Notes: generated by a model not told the origin, from the letters alone. Counted from the stretch's first letter, positions 35,844 to 44,229 are shown. The stretch: 64,000 nucleotides of DNA from Oscillospiraceae bacterium (GCA_017428565.1 JAFRQP010000022.1:1-64000), one strand, 5' to 3'. Numbers and translations: made by a program.

Positions 35844-36526
35844 TGGCTGAACCTCCTTTGCAGCAGGCTCAGCACGACGTTCACCAGCAGCGACAGGCTC
35901 AGCAGGATGAGCCCCAGGGCGATGCCCAGGGTAAAGCTGCCCCGGTTGGTGTAGGTCATGATGGCCGTGGTCATCACATTGGTCTTCCATGCGATGGCGC
36001 CGCCCACCATGGCCACGGCGCCCACCTCGGCAATGGCCCGGGCGAAGGACAGCAGGTAGGCGGAAAAGATGGGATACACGCACTCGTTTACCAGCAGGCG
36101 GAACTGTTTCCCGGGGCCGAAGCCCAGCCCCTTCGCCGTCTCCCGCAGGGCGGGGGCGGTATCTGCGACGAAGGTCTCCATGGTCCCCACCACGATGGGC
36201 GTGATGAGCACCACCTGGGCCAGGATCATGAGGGGCACGGTGAAGAGCAGATGGAGATGCCGGAAGGGGCCCACGCCGGAGAAGAGCAGATAAAACAGCA
36301 GACCGCAGACCACCGGAGGCATGCCCATCAGGGTCCGGTTCAGCACCAGCAGCACGCGCCGCCCCGGGAAGCGCCCCGCACCGTAGAGGATCCCCAGCGG
36401 CACACCGAGGATCAGGGCGATCACCGAGCTGGTCAGGCAGACCTTGGCCGTGGTCGCGAGGATATTCAGAAGCTCGGGATCGGCTGAGAGGATCAGCTCG
36501 ATCGCTTTTCGGATGGAAGAGCCCAT
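35840..36526 (-). CDS. tupB: Tungstate ABC transporter permease
   Basis: A 228-residue permease with five to six membrane helices. The coupling motif of binding-protein-dependent permeases is present around ETAKGLGFGPGKQFRLLV, and MGSSIRKAIELILSADPELL at the start resembles TupB. It sits between the binding protein and the ATPase, with a four-base overlap to tupC. Paralogous phosphate or sulfate permeases are longer and paired. Confidence 0.88.
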   Translation of the reverse strand: MGSSIRKAIELILSADPELLNILATTAKVCLTSSVIALILGVPLGILYGAGRFPGRRVLLVLNRTLMGMPPVVCGLLFYLLFSGVGPFRHLHLLFTVPLMILAQVVLITPIVVGTMETFVADTAPALRETAKGLGFGPGKQFRLLVNECVYPIFSAYLLSFARAIAEVGAVAMVGGAIAWKTNVMTTAIMTYTNRGSFTLGIALGLILLSLSLLVNVVLSLLQRRFSQ

Positions 36527-36638
36527 ACAAAACCCCTATCGCCCCTGCGGGGCAGGTCCCCCAAAGGGGAAGCAGTTTTTACAATAGCCGCGGAGACATG
36601 CCCCGCGGCTATCATTTTACCTGTTTTTCCGCAAAGAA

Positions 36639-37700
36639 TCAACCGATTTTGCCGTCGTTGGCCACGAAGGTCAGGAAAGTGGCCTTGTCGGTGAGGATAT
36701 AGGCGCCCATCTCCTCGGCCATGACGAGGCACGCGCCCATGCCGGCGTTGGCGGAGATATACCAGTCGGCGTAGTCCTTGAAGCTCTCCGGCTCGGCGCT
36801 GATGCCCAGCTCCTCGGGCCAGAGGCTCAGCTCCTTGGTGTGGGTGCCGGAGCCGTCGCCGCGGGAGATGAAGCTGTACTTGCCGTCCGCGATGGCGGCA
36901 AAGGCGGCCTTGACGTCCGGCGCCTCCTTCACCCCGGCGGGGTCGGCAGAGGGTCCGCAGAGCACGAAGTAGTTGTACATCCAGGTCAGGCGCTCGCCCG
37001 GCATGCCGTCCAGCACATAGGCAAAGCCGTCTGCCACAAAGGCCTCCTCCTGGGACTTGGAGTGGACCAGGATCAGATCCGCGTTGCCCATCTTGGCGTT
37101 GCCGATGGACTTGCCGGTACCGGCGGAGTAGACCTCCACCTCGTAGCCGTACTTCTCCTCAAAGATGGGCAGCAGATAGCCCAGCAGGCCGGAGTCGTTG
37201 ACGGAGGTGGTGGTGGACAGGCGGATCAGGCGGGTCTCCTCGGTGGCTTCGGGGATCTCGGCGGTGGAGACGGGGCGTCCGTCCTTCAGATAGAACAGAT
37301 ATTCGCCGTACTCCTCATAGCCGAAGTTGGCGGCCAGCTCCTGGCCCTCCTCGGAGAGCAGCCAGTTGATGAGCGCGGCGGCGCCCACGGTGTTGAGCTC
37401 CACATCGTCCACCGGCTTGCCGTCGGCATCCACAAAGGGAGCCTCCGGGTTCACGGCCAGCAGGCTGTAGTTGTTGATCATGGCGTCGTCCGCTTCCATG
37501 AGGATGCAGGTGTCGACCAGCAGCGCGTCGACCTCCGGCTCTTCGGGCTGCTCCGGCTCCGTCTCAGCCGTCTGGGCTTCGCTTGCGGGCTCCTCCGCCG
37601 GAGCGGGAGCCTCTGTCGTCGTGGGTGCGGCGCTCTGTCCGCAGGCCGCCAGCGCAAAAATCATGACCAGCGCAAGGATCAGGGATACGATCTTTTTCAT
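36639..37700 (-). CDS. tupA: Tungstate-binding lipoprotein, apparently circularly permuted TupA
   Basis: A 353-residue lipoprotein (lipobox LAAC, Cys20) with an acidic Pro/Glu linker (about 21-58). The TupA parts are present but in swapped order. Residues about 65-140 (INNYSLLAVNPEAPF, GAAALINWLLSEEGQELAAN, FGYEEYGEYLFYLKDGRP) correspond to the C-terminal end of ordinary TupA. Residues about 158-345 (RLSTTTSVNDSGLLGYLLP with the oxyanion loop, LILVHSKSQEEAFV, SFISRGDGSGTHTKELSLWP, AYILTDKATFLTF) correspond to its start and middle. The protein then stops where the usual C-terminal segment would follow. Everything needed to build the two-lobed binding protein is present once. AGGAGG precedes the start at 37700. 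Expression is probably controlled by the leader structure and upstream motif described separately. Confidence 0.85.
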   Translation of the reverse strand: MKKIVSLILALVMIFALAACGQSAAPTTTEAPAPAEEPASEAQTAETEPEQPEEPEVDALLVDTCILMEADDAMINNYSLLAVNPEAPFVDADGKPVDDVELNTVGAAALINWLLSEEGQELAANFGYEEYGEYLFYLKDGRPVSTAEIPEATEETRLIRLSTTTSVNDSGLLGYLLPIFEEKYGYEVEVYSAGTGKSIGNAKMGNADLILVHSKSQEEAFVADGFAYVLDGMPGERLTWMYNYFVLCGPSADPAGVKEAPDVKAAFAAIADGKYSFISRGDGSGTHTKELSLWPEELGISAEPESFKDYADWYISANAGMGACLVMAEEMGAYILTDKATFLTFVANDGKIG

Positions 37701-37721
37701 TTTTTCTCCTCCTACAAAAAA

Positions 37722-37815
37722 GTCCCCTTTCCGGAACAAAACAGGCGCAAATGACCTGCGCCGCGTTCTGCTCCCGGAAAGAGGCTCGTCCACCGCTTGC
37801 TCGGAAAGCTTATTC
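37722..37815 (-). promoter_or_regulatory. Candidate Moco/Tuco riboswitch leader of tupA
   Basis: The tupA transcript leader (minus strand, from about 37815 to 37722) can form an outer stem CTTTCCG (37808-37802) with CGGAAAG (37733-37727). Inside it lie GAGCCTC, CCGGGAG, an internal hairpin GGCGCA/TGCGCC and the element GGTCATTTGCGCCTGTTTT. This element resembles what I remember of the MOCO_RNA_motif core. An alternative 11-pair stem, CCTCTTTCCGG (37784-37774) with CCGGAAAGGGG (37734-37724), ends in ACTTTTTTG, an intrinsic terminator. The two structures use the same strand and exclude each other. Confidence 0.55.
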
Positions 37816-37825
37816 GGTTACTCCC

Positions 37826-37898
37826 AGTGTAACACCGATTGGCCTGTATTTCAATCAAGGGAATCCATCAATTGTGCCAAACAGGGCGAAACGGCACG
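37826..37898 (-). promoter_or_regulatory. tupA promoter with upstream GTGCCGTTTCGC operator-like sites
   Basis: TTGAAA (37854-37849), 17 bases, TACACT (37831-37826) on the minus strand. Upstream, GTGCCGTTTCGC (37897-37886) and CTGTTTGGCACAA (37884-37872) form a GTGCC/GGCAC dyad. The same words occur upstream of the aldehyde oxidoreductase gene. A GTTAC/GTAAC dyad overlaps the -10 and start. Confidence 0.6.
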
Positions 37899-37977
37899 AA
37901 ATGGAACGATCGCCCTCTATGCAAAGCTTCCTGATTCGTTTATGATACGGTCATAAAAGCATGATGAGGGGGACGGC

Positions 37978-38232
37978 ATGGAAATCTGTGAAGTGTGGAG
38001 TATTGCGCCGGAGCGGATCGCCGCGTTTTTCCTGTCGATGGATGGCGTTACGGCGGAGGGCGAAGGGGTCTATTCCTTCGACGGCTGCACGATCCGTATG
38101 GCAGTTCTCCCGAATGGGGCCATCGGCAGGTATTCCATCCCGCGGACGCGGCTTTGCTTCACAGGCAGAGACGAAGAGACGAGAAAAATCTACAGAGCCT
38201 TTTTCGTCCGCTTCGTCTCTGCCGGAGGATAA
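37978..38232 (+). CDS. Small hypothetical protein
   Basis: An 84-residue protein, start supported by AGGGGG five bases upstream. It has no membrane segment or signal. The sequence MEICEVWSIAPERIAAFFLS is followed by a predicted beta-rich middle (YSFDGCTIRMAVLPNGAIG). I do not recognise a family. It is divergent from tupA, so the operator-like dyad at 37872-37898 could also act on it, and convergent with mog. An accessory role in tungstate metabolism is possible only by location. Confidence 0.6.
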   Translation: MEICEVWSIAPERIAAFFLSMDGVTAEGEGVYSFDGCTIRMAVLPNGAIGRYSIPRTRLCFTGRDEETRKIYRAFFVRFVSAGG

Positions 38233-38235
38233 AAA

Positions 38236-38273
38236 CGCCGGGTAAGGGGCTGAGCTCCCTTATCCGGTGTTTT
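38236..38273. terminator. Bidirectional terminator between the small ORF and mog
   Basis: Imperfect stem CGCCGGGTAAGGGG (38236-38249) with CTCCCTTATCCGGTG (38255-38269), preceded by AAAAA and followed by TTTT. Confidence 0.75.
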
Positions 38274-38280
38274 CCTTCTC

Positions 38281-38784
38281 TCAGAGATGGTGGTGCTGAT
38301 GGTCGCTGGAGCCCTCGGAAAAGAGCATGTCCATCCCGTGGCAGATGGGCTCGAGCACCGCGCCCAGGTTTTCCCTTGCCGCCTTTTCGCTGCCGGGAAG
38401 GTTCACGATCAGCGTCTTGCCGCGGATCCCCGCCGCGCTGCGGCTCAGGCAGCCTCGCGGCGTGATCTGCAGGCTGGCCCAGCGCATGGCCTCGGGGATG
38501 CCGCGGGTCTCTCTCTCGATGACCGCAAGCGTGGCCTCGGGCGTGATATCCCGCTGGGAAAAGCCCGTGCCGCCGGTGGTCATCACCAGGGCAAGCTTCC
38601 GCTCGTCCGCGCACCGGATCAGCTCCGCCTGGATCTGCTCCTTCTCGTCCGGGACGATGCTGGTGTAGAGCACTTCAAAGCCGGCCTCCTCCAGCATGGC
38701 CTTTACGGCCGGGCCGCTGGTGTCCACGCGCTCCCCGCGGGCACCCTTGTCGCTGACGGTGATGACTGCAGCTGTGTACTTCAT
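38281..38784 (-). CDS. mog: Molybdopterin adenylyltransferase (MogA/MoaB family)
   Basis: A 167-residue protein that adenylylates molybdopterin before metal insertion by MoeA. The signature TTGGTGFSQRDITPEA and the ending block NLPGSEKAARENL are clear. The C-terminus has a His-rich tail (DHQHHHL). GGAGG lies upstream of the start. It is the last gene of the long cofactor operon, four bases after moaA. Confidence 0.92.
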   Translation of the reverse strand: MKYTAAVITVSDKGARGERVDTSGPAVKAMLEEAGFEVLYTSIVPDEKEQIQAELIRCADERKLALVMTTGGTGFSQRDITPEATLAVIERETRGIPEAMRWASLQITPRGCLSRSAAGIRGKTLIVNLPGSEKAARENLGAVLEPICHGMDMLFSEGSSDHQHHHL

Positions 38785-38788
38785 GGCT

Positions 38789-39742
38789 TTATCCTCCGAT
38801 CTGATTCATATTTCGGTTCGCGTGGCTGCGTTCGCTGTAAGACAGCTCTCCGTGCCACTGGGGTTTTTCCAGGATCGCCTTGCGGATCGTCCGCTCCATC
38901 TCCTCCAGGCGCATGCCCTTGATGGAGATCTCCTCCGAGGAGTGCAGGCAGGGCTTGATCTTCCCGTCCGCCGTGATGCGGATGCGGTTGCAGGCGGCGC
39001 AGAAATGCGCGCTGACAGGGCTGATGAGCCCGATGTTCCCCTGTGCACCGGGCAGGCGGCAGAGCTTTGCCACGCCGCCGTCCGCCTCGACCGGCTCGAG
39101 CTCCGGCAGCCGCTCCGTCACGACCGTATAGGGAATAAAGGCCTCGGGGCCGAAGTCCCCGCTGTCGTACATGGGCATCAGCTCGATAAAGCGCACATCC
39201 AACGGGTAGCGCCGTGTCAGCTCTGCAAGAGCCGGGATCTCATCGTCGTTGAAGCCGCCGATCAGAACGGTGTTGATTTTGATTTTCCGAAAGCCCTGGC
39301 GCAGCGCGGCCTCGATCCCCCGCAGCGCATCCGACAGCTCTCCGCGCCGGGTGATCCTGCGGTATTTCGCCCCGTCCAGCGTGTCCAGGCTGATGTTCAG
39401 ACGATCGACGCCCGCTTCCCGCAAGGGCGCGGCCAGCTTTGGCAGCAGCGTTCCGTTTGTGGTCAAACAGAGCTCCCGGATCCCTTCGATTTGGGAAAAC
39501 TCGCGGCATAGAGGGACGATATCCGGCTTGACCAGCGGTTCTCCGCCAGTGATGCGCAGCTTTGTGACCCCCAGCGAAGCGGCGGCCCTGACCGCCAGTA
39601 CCATTTCCTCATGGGTCAGCATATCCTCATGCCGCTTTTTGAACACGCCGTCCTCCGGCATGCAGTAGCTGCAGCGCAGATTGCACAGCTCCGTCACGGA
39701 AAGGCGCAGGTAGGTGATTTCCCGTCCGTATGTGTCTTTCAT
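38789..39742 (-). CDS. moaA: GTP 3',8-cyclase MoaA
   Basis: A 317-residue radical SAM enzyme that starts molybdopterin synthesis by cyclising GTP. The first cluster motif is CNLRCSYC, and the second C-terminal cluster is in CAACNRIRITADGKIKPC. The typical GGxP radical SAM motif appears as RITGGEPLVK. The usual C-terminal double-glycine is present as the final GG. AAAGGAGG precedes the start, and it overlaps the upstream FAD protein by four bases. MoaC and MoaE are not in the window. Confidence 0.95.
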   Translation of the reverse strand: MKDTYGREITYLRLSVTELCNLRCSYCMPEDGVFKKRHEDMLTHEEMVLAVRAAASLGVTKLRITGGEPLVKPDIVPLCREFSQIEGIRELCLTTNGTLLPKLAAPLREAGVDRLNISLDTLDGAKYRRITRRGELSDALRGIEAALRQGFRKIKINTVLIGGFNDDEIPALAELTRRYPLDVRFIELMPMYDSGDFGPEAFIPYTVVTERLPELEPVEADGGVAKLCRLPGAQGNIGLISPVSAHFCAACNRIRITADGKIKPCLHSSEEISIKGMRLEEMERTIRKAILEKPQWHGELSYSERSHANRNMNQIGG

Positions 39743-40620
39743 CTTGTTGCCTCCTTTCCGATCCGCTCGGCCTCGGCCACTGCGGAATCCACCAGATCGT
39801 GTACCCTGCGGCAGTTCCCGGCGAGAAAGAGCCAGTCGGGATCGCCGAGCTTTCGCACCAGCTCCCGCTCCGGGATCAGCCCCAGCGCGGTGATGAGCGT
39901 GTCGCAGGATATTTGTTCTTCTTCGCCGCTGTCCAGTCGCCGCAGGGTCACGCCGCTGATCCGGCCATGTCCGTGGATCTCCGTGACCGTCGTGCGGACC
40001 AGGAGGGGGATCCGGTACGGCTCGATGCAGCGGCGGAAATTCCGCGCCAAGCCGCCGTAATGCGCTTCCTTTTCCACGACGGCGATCACATGCTTTCCCG
40101 CCAGTACGAGCTGCCGGGCCATGATGAGACCTAAATCGCCGCTGCCCAGGATCAGGATCTCGTTCCCCGGATCCTGCCCCCGCAGATTCATCATTTCCTG
40201 CGCCTGCCCGGCGGTAAAGATCCCGGCAGGGCGCGTACCCGCCACAGGAAGAGCGCCGATGCTCTTTTCCCGGCAGCCGGAGGCAAGGATCAGACGATCA
40301 AAGTGCAGCTCGGTCAGACCGTACCGATCCGACAAAAGGGCGGTCTTATCCGCGTCGATGGCCAGCACCTCCGTGCCGAGCGCAAGCCGCACATTGGTTA
40401 TCTTGAGCCTCTGTGCGAGCTGTTCCGCATACGACGGCCCGGTCAGCTCAGTTCCGAAGCAGGCAAGACCAAAGCCCTTGTGAAGGCATTGGGGCAGGAT
40501 GCCGCCTGGCCGGTCCCGGCGATCCACCAGCAGGATATCCCGACAGCCGGCCTCCCAGGCGGAGAGGGCCGCGGCCATCCCCGCCGCACCCGCGCCGATA
40601 ATCAGCAGCTCAGTTTTCAT
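39739..40620 (-). CDS. FAD/NAD(P)-binding oxidoreductase (small subunit type)
   Basis: A 293-residue flavoprotein of the pyridine-nucleotide-disulfide type. The FAD fold begins LLIIGAGAAGMAAALSAWEA, and a second nucleotide fold has ILILGSGDLGLIMARQL. GYG-like and C-terminal FLAGNCRRVHDLVDSA elements match subunits that pair with a GlpA-like flavoprotein. I chose the start at 40620 (MKTELLIIGA). It overlaps the larger flavoprotein gene by 11 bases and moaA by four, placing both in the molybdopterin operon. The substrate is unknown; passing electrons between NAD(P)H and the tungsten enzyme or its ferredoxin is a guess from context. Confidence 0.82.
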   Translation of the reverse strand: MKTELLIIGAGAAGMAAALSAWEAGCRDILLVDRRDRPGGILPQCLHKGFGLACFGTELTGPSYAEQLAQRLKITNVRLALGTEVLAIDADKTALLSDRYGLTELHFDRLILASGCREKSIGALPVAGTRPAGIFTAGQAQEMMNLRGQDPGNEILILGSGDLGLIMARQLVLAGKHVIAVVEKEAHYGGLARNFRRCIEPYRIPLLVRTTVTEIHGHGRISGVTLRRLDSGEEEQISCDTLITALGLIPERELVRKLGDPDWLFLAGNCRRVHDLVDSAVAEAERIGKEATR

Positions 40621-42049
40621 ACCGCCTGCTTCCCAGGATCTCGGAGCCTGCTCCGTCCTTGCATATCGCAGCCTCGGAGACGCCCAGCTCTTGCGCCAAC
40701 AGCGCAATCAGCTTCTGCTGGCAGCGGCTGCCCTGACAGCGGCCCATGCCGGCGCCCACGCGGCGCTTCACGCCGTCCAGCGTCGTCGCGCCCCGACGGA
40801 TCGCCTCCAGCGCCTCCGCTCTGGTCACGTCCTCACAGCAGCAGAGCACCTCGCCGCAGTCGGGGTTTTCCCGGATGGCGGCATTTCGCTGCTCCCGGCT
40901 CATGCCGCGCATCTTTTTGACGCCGCTTCTGTGCCCGTCGAAGGTCTCGTTGACGCCTGCGTTCAAAAAGGAGGCGACTTGATCCGCCAGATGGCGGCCC
41001 AGCTCGTCGGCGCAGGTCAGCCCCGGCGTCTTGATGCCAATCAGGCTCCAGAAGCCCGGATCGGGATGCTCGATGACAAAGCTGCCGATGCTGCTGCCAT
41101 CGGAGCGCCGGGGATTCGGGCGCACGGCGGCAAAGGAACGGATCGTATCCCGCAAGTCCAGGCCGGGCAGAACGCGCGCAGCCCGCTCCCGGACGAAGGA
41201 AAGCCCCTCCGCGCTCACAGCAAAATCGACCTCGTTCTCCCGTTCCGAGGGGCCCAGCAGCAGGCTGCCCTCTACCGTGGGCACGGCGCTGAGACCCTTG
41301 CCGCCGTCCTCCGGCTCGTATTGGATGATGTGGGTCGGCTTGTTCTCCGCCGCCTTGTCCAGAATCAGATAATCCGCCGCGTCCGGGGCGATATGCACCG
41401 CCGCGGGGAACAGGAGCTCCTGCACCCGATCTGCGGACAGGCCGGCGCAGTTGACGACCGCGCGGCAGGAAAAGAGCCCCCGATCGGTCTCTATGCGGTA
41501 GCCCTCCAAACTCCTGCCGATGCCCAGCACCCGGGTGTTGAGACAGAGCTCCGCGCCGTTGGCCACTGCGCTCTCACATGCCGCGATGCCCAGCTCCCAG
41601 GGATTGACTGTCCCGGCCGTTGGCGCATACAGGGCGGAAGTCACACCTTCCGCGAGAGCAGGCTCCATCCCTTGCGCTTCCTCGCCGGAAAGCAGCCGCA
41701 AGCCCGGCACGCCAAGTGAGAGGCCGTTTTCGTATTTCTTTTTCAGCACCGCGTCGGCCTTTTCTCCGAAGCTCAGCATCAGCGAGCCGCAGCGGGAAAA
41801 GGGCAGATCCAGCTCCCGGCAAAGCGCGTCGAAGCGCGCGTTGGCCCGGACGCAGAGCTCCGCTTTCAAGGATCCGGGCTTGTGGTCATAGCCGGGGTAG
41901 ACGATCGCCGTGTTGGCGCGGGAAATGCCCGTGCAGACATCCTCCCGCGCCTCCAGGAGCGCAATATGCAAGTTCCATCGGCAGAGATTCCGCGCCGCAA
42001 AGCAGCCAAGCAGTCCGCCGCCGATGACGACGACGTCAACGTGTTTCAT
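40610..42049 (-). CDS. GlpA-like FAD oxidoreductase with BFD-type [2Fe-2S] domain
   Basis: A 479-residue protein. An FAD-dependent DAO-type domain (VVVIGGGLLGCFAARNL near the start, NTAIVYPGYDHKPGSLKAEL) is followed by a C-terminal BFD-like Fe-S domain. That domain has CCCEDVTRAEALEAIRRG and GMGRCQGSRCQQK, the expected four cysteines. The arrangement matches anaerobic glycerol-3-phosphate dehydrogenase large subunits and related hydroxyacid dehydrogenases. Partner GlpC is absent; the small flavoprotein follows instead. The start overlaps the stop of the moeA-PBP gene (TAATG). The actual substrate is not shown. Confidence 0.85.
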   Translation of the reverse strand: MKHVDVVVIGGGLLGCFAARNLCRWNLHIALLEAREDVCTGISRANTAIVYPGYDHKPGSLKAELCVRANARFDALCRELDLPFSRCGSLMLSFGEKADAVLKKKYENGLSLGVPGLRLLSGEEAQGMEPALAEGVTSALYAPTAGTVNPWELGIAACESAVANGAELCLNTRVLGIGRSLEGYRIETDRGLFSCRAVVNCAGLSADRVQELLFPAAVHIAPDAADYLILDKAAENKPTHIIQYEPEDGGKGLSAVPTVEGSLLLGPSERENEVDFAVSAEGLSFVRERAARVLPGLDLRDTIRSFAAVRPNPRRSDGSSIGSFVIEHPDPGFWSLIGIKTPGLTCADELGRHLADQVASFLNAGVNETFDGHRSGVKKMRGMSREQRNAAIRENPDCGEVLCCCEDVTRAEALEAIRRGATTLDGVKRRVGAGMGRCQGSRCQQKLIALLAQELGVSEAAICKDGAGSEILGSRRYEN

Positions 42050-43959
42050 TAAAATACATCGATGATCTCGCCCGGACGGTCCAGCGTGTAGCCGCCCATG
42101 GCCTCGATGCGATCCCGGAACGCCTTGCTCTTGAGCGTGCGGATCAACTGCCTGACAAGGCCCGTGTTCCAGACGCTCTCCGGGATCAGCAGGTCGTACT
42201 CCTCCACGCAGATAGGCAGGAAATCCAGATCGTAGAGTCTGGCCGCGGAATAGATGCCCATGCCCGCATCCGCGCTGCCTCCGGCGATCTGCACGGCTAC
42301 GGCGTTGTGGGTCATTTCCTCCCGCTCATAGCCATAGACCAGATCGGGATCCACGCCCTCCTTCCGGCACAGATAGTCCGCCAGGATGCGGGTGCCGGAG
42401 CCCTTCTGTCGGTTCACATAGCGCAGGCCCTCTTTGGCGATATCCGCAAAGCGCTCCACGCCGAGAGGATTTCCCTTCTGCAGCATCAGCCCCTGCTGAC
42501 GTCCCACGCAGCGCACCAGATACACGCCGCCGTGGGGGAAATACTTCTTGATATATTTGCGGTTATATTCTCCCGTCTCCGTATCCAGCAGATGGATGCC
42601 CGCCGCATGGGCCTCGCCCCGGCGGATGGCCATGATCCCGCCCATGGAGCCCACGTGGGCCGAGGAGAGGAAGATGCGGTGATCCTCCCGGTGGATCAGA
42701 TCCGTCAGCTCGTCCAGCAGCGGATCGTGGCTGCCGATGACGACCAGCGTATTCCGCAGTTGTCCCTTGTCCTTGAGCAGTCGGACCCGGACCTCTTCGC
42801 CCGCCGAATAGCCCTCCGTGCCCTGGGGCACCTCCAGCATGCCGTCCGCCTTCATGAAGGAGGACACCACGCCGCTTCCCCGGGGCAGCGGGGAGGCCAT
42901 CAGAGAATTGCCCACATAGCCCATGCGCAGCCGCACGTATTCCTGATACTTGAGCCCGGAGACCACCTGCCGCGTGAGCGTTGCCCGTGTGCGGCTGCCC
43001 TTGTCGCTCTCCCTGCCGTACCAGGCGTCGATCAGCGGCTGCAGGAATTCCTCGATCACGATGATGCCGGACACCGGATAGCCGGGTACGCCCAGAATGG
43101 GCCTGGCTCCGCGATAGCCCAGGATCGCGGGCTTGCCGGGCTTGATGGCGACGCCGTGGCAGAGCACCTCGCCGACCTCCCGCACCGCGGCGGTGGAGTA
43201 GTCGTCCCGCCCGGCGGAGGAGCCGGCGTTGAGGATCACCATGTCGCACTCGTCGACCGCTTTGGCGACCATATCCCGGATGGCGTCGAAGCGATCCGGC
43301 ACGATGGGATAGGTCTTCGGCTCCGCGCCCCAGCCCTTCAGCATGGCGGAAAAGATAGAGGAGTTGAACTCCAGAATGTCGCCCGGCTTGGGGTCGGCGC
43401 AGGGCGGGATGATCTCGTCGCCGGTGGGGATGATGCCCACCGCCGGGCGGCGGATGACCTGAACCTCCAGCACGCCGCCGGCGATCATGGCGCCGATGGC
43501 GGCGGGGGTGATCTCCATGAAGCCGGGCAGGATCATCTCCCCGGCGCAGATATCCTCGCCGATCTGGCGGATATGCTGCCAGGGCGCGGCGGCGGCATGG
43601 ATCGTGATGCTGCCGTCGTCGTTTTTGACGATGTCCTCCACCATGATGACCGCGTCGCAGCCCTCCGGGATCGGGTCTCCGGTGTCCACCACGACAAATT
43701 GATCCTCCCCCAGGGTGACGGGAGTTGTCTCGGTGGCGCCGAAGCTGTCCCTTGCCCGCAGGGCCACGCCGTCCATGGCGCTGGCCGCGTAGTGCGGCGC
43801 GTTGATCCTGGCATAGACCGCCCGGGACGTGATACGCCCGTAAGACTCCTGCACCGGAACCGTTTCCGGCTGTGCGTCAAAGCCGTTTTCCTGCAGCTTC
43901 CGGAGGTATTCCTTCTTTGCCTGCTCCAGCGGCACATTGGTCAAATATGCAAAGCCCAT
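42049..43959 (-). CDS. moeA: MoeA-type molybdenum/tungsten insertase fused to a PBP-like domain
   Basis: A 636-residue fusion. Residues about 1-410 are MoeA, which inserts molybdate or tungstate into adenylylated molybdopterin: AMDGVALRARDSFG, the IPTGDEIIPP block, NAGSSAGRDDYSTA and GVPGYPVSGI. Residues about 415-636 resemble a periplasmic-binding-protein-like (PBP) domain that lacks a signal peptide and so is cytoplasmic; it contains YVNRQKGSGTRILADYL and EEYDLLIPE. The same kind of domain is on the regulator two genes upstream. Two MoeA proteins in one operon fit separate handling of W and Mo, as proposed for other anaerobes. It starts after a cluster of palindromic repeats whose end supplies the AAGGAAGGAG ribosome site. 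Confidence 0.9.
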   Translation of the reverse strand: MGFAYLTNVPLEQAKKEYLRKLQENGFDAQPETVPVQESYGRITSRAVYARINAPHYAASAMDGVALRARDSFGATETTPVTLGEDQFVVVDTGDPIPEGCDAVIMVEDIVKNDDGSITIHAAAAPWQHIRQIGEDICAGEMILPGFMEITPAAIGAMIAGGVLEVQVIRRPAVGIIPTGDEIIPPCADPKPGDILEFNSSIFSAMLKGWGAEPKTYPIVPDRFDAIRDMVAKAVDECDMVILNAGSSAGRDDYSTAAVREVGEVLCHGVAIKPGKPAILGYRGARPILGVPGYPVSGIIVIEEFLQPLIDAWYGRESDKGSRTRATLTRQVVSGLKYQEYVRLRMGYVGNSLMASPLPRGSGVVSSFMKADGMLEVPQGTEGYSAGEEVRVRLLKDKGQLRNTLVVIGSHDPLLDELTDLIHREDHRIFLSSAHVGSMGGIMAIRRGEAHAAGIHLLDTETGEYNRKYIKKYFPHGGVYLVRCVGRQQGLMLQKGNPLGVERFADIAKEGLRYVNRQKGSGTRILADYLCRKEGVDPDLVYGYEREEMTHNAVAVQIAGGSADAGMGIYSAARLYDLDFLPICVEEYDLLIPESVWNTGLVRQLIRTLKSKAFRDRIEAMGGYTLDRPGEIIDVF

Positions 43960-43967
43960 TACAATAA

Positions 43968-44215
43968 CTCCTTCCTTAAAGGCTCCCCCTCCGGGGGAGC
44001 TGGCGCATTAGCGCCTGAGGGGGTGTCGGTCTTGCGGGAATATATATAGGCTCCCCTGAAAGGGGAGCTGGCACGGCGCGTCTCACGCAAGCGCCGTGAC
44101 TGAGGGGTTCTCCTTCCTTAAAGGCCCCATTGTCTAAATGGGGCTGTCAGCCGCCAGGCTGACTGGGGGATATTCCTTTTTTCTCCCCTGCCTAAGGATA
44201 GCTGGCCGAAGGGCC
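43968..44215 (-). repeat. Tandem array of three palindromic repeats plus a fragment
   Basis: Read on the minus strand, units lie at about 44172-44112, 44110-44040 and 44025-43968. Each runs CCCCYCAG-(variable hairpin)-AGCTCCCC or CAGCCCC, a loop, then GGGGAGCCT or GGGGCCT and a tail. In the first and third the tail is TTTAAGGAAGGAG, a ribosome-binding sequence (16 identical bases at 43968-43983 and 44110-44125). A fragment (AGCTGGCCGAAGGGCCGGCAGGGC) follows near 44199-44222. The moeA-PBP gene uses the outermost tail. Confidence 0.75.
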
Positions 44216-44229
44216 GGCAGGGCTTCCCC

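Noticed and set aside
35844..36530. N-terminal extension of the tupC frame
   Set aside because: The extra 229 codons are the shifted-frame translation of tupB; tupC starts at 35843 with the usual four-base overlap.
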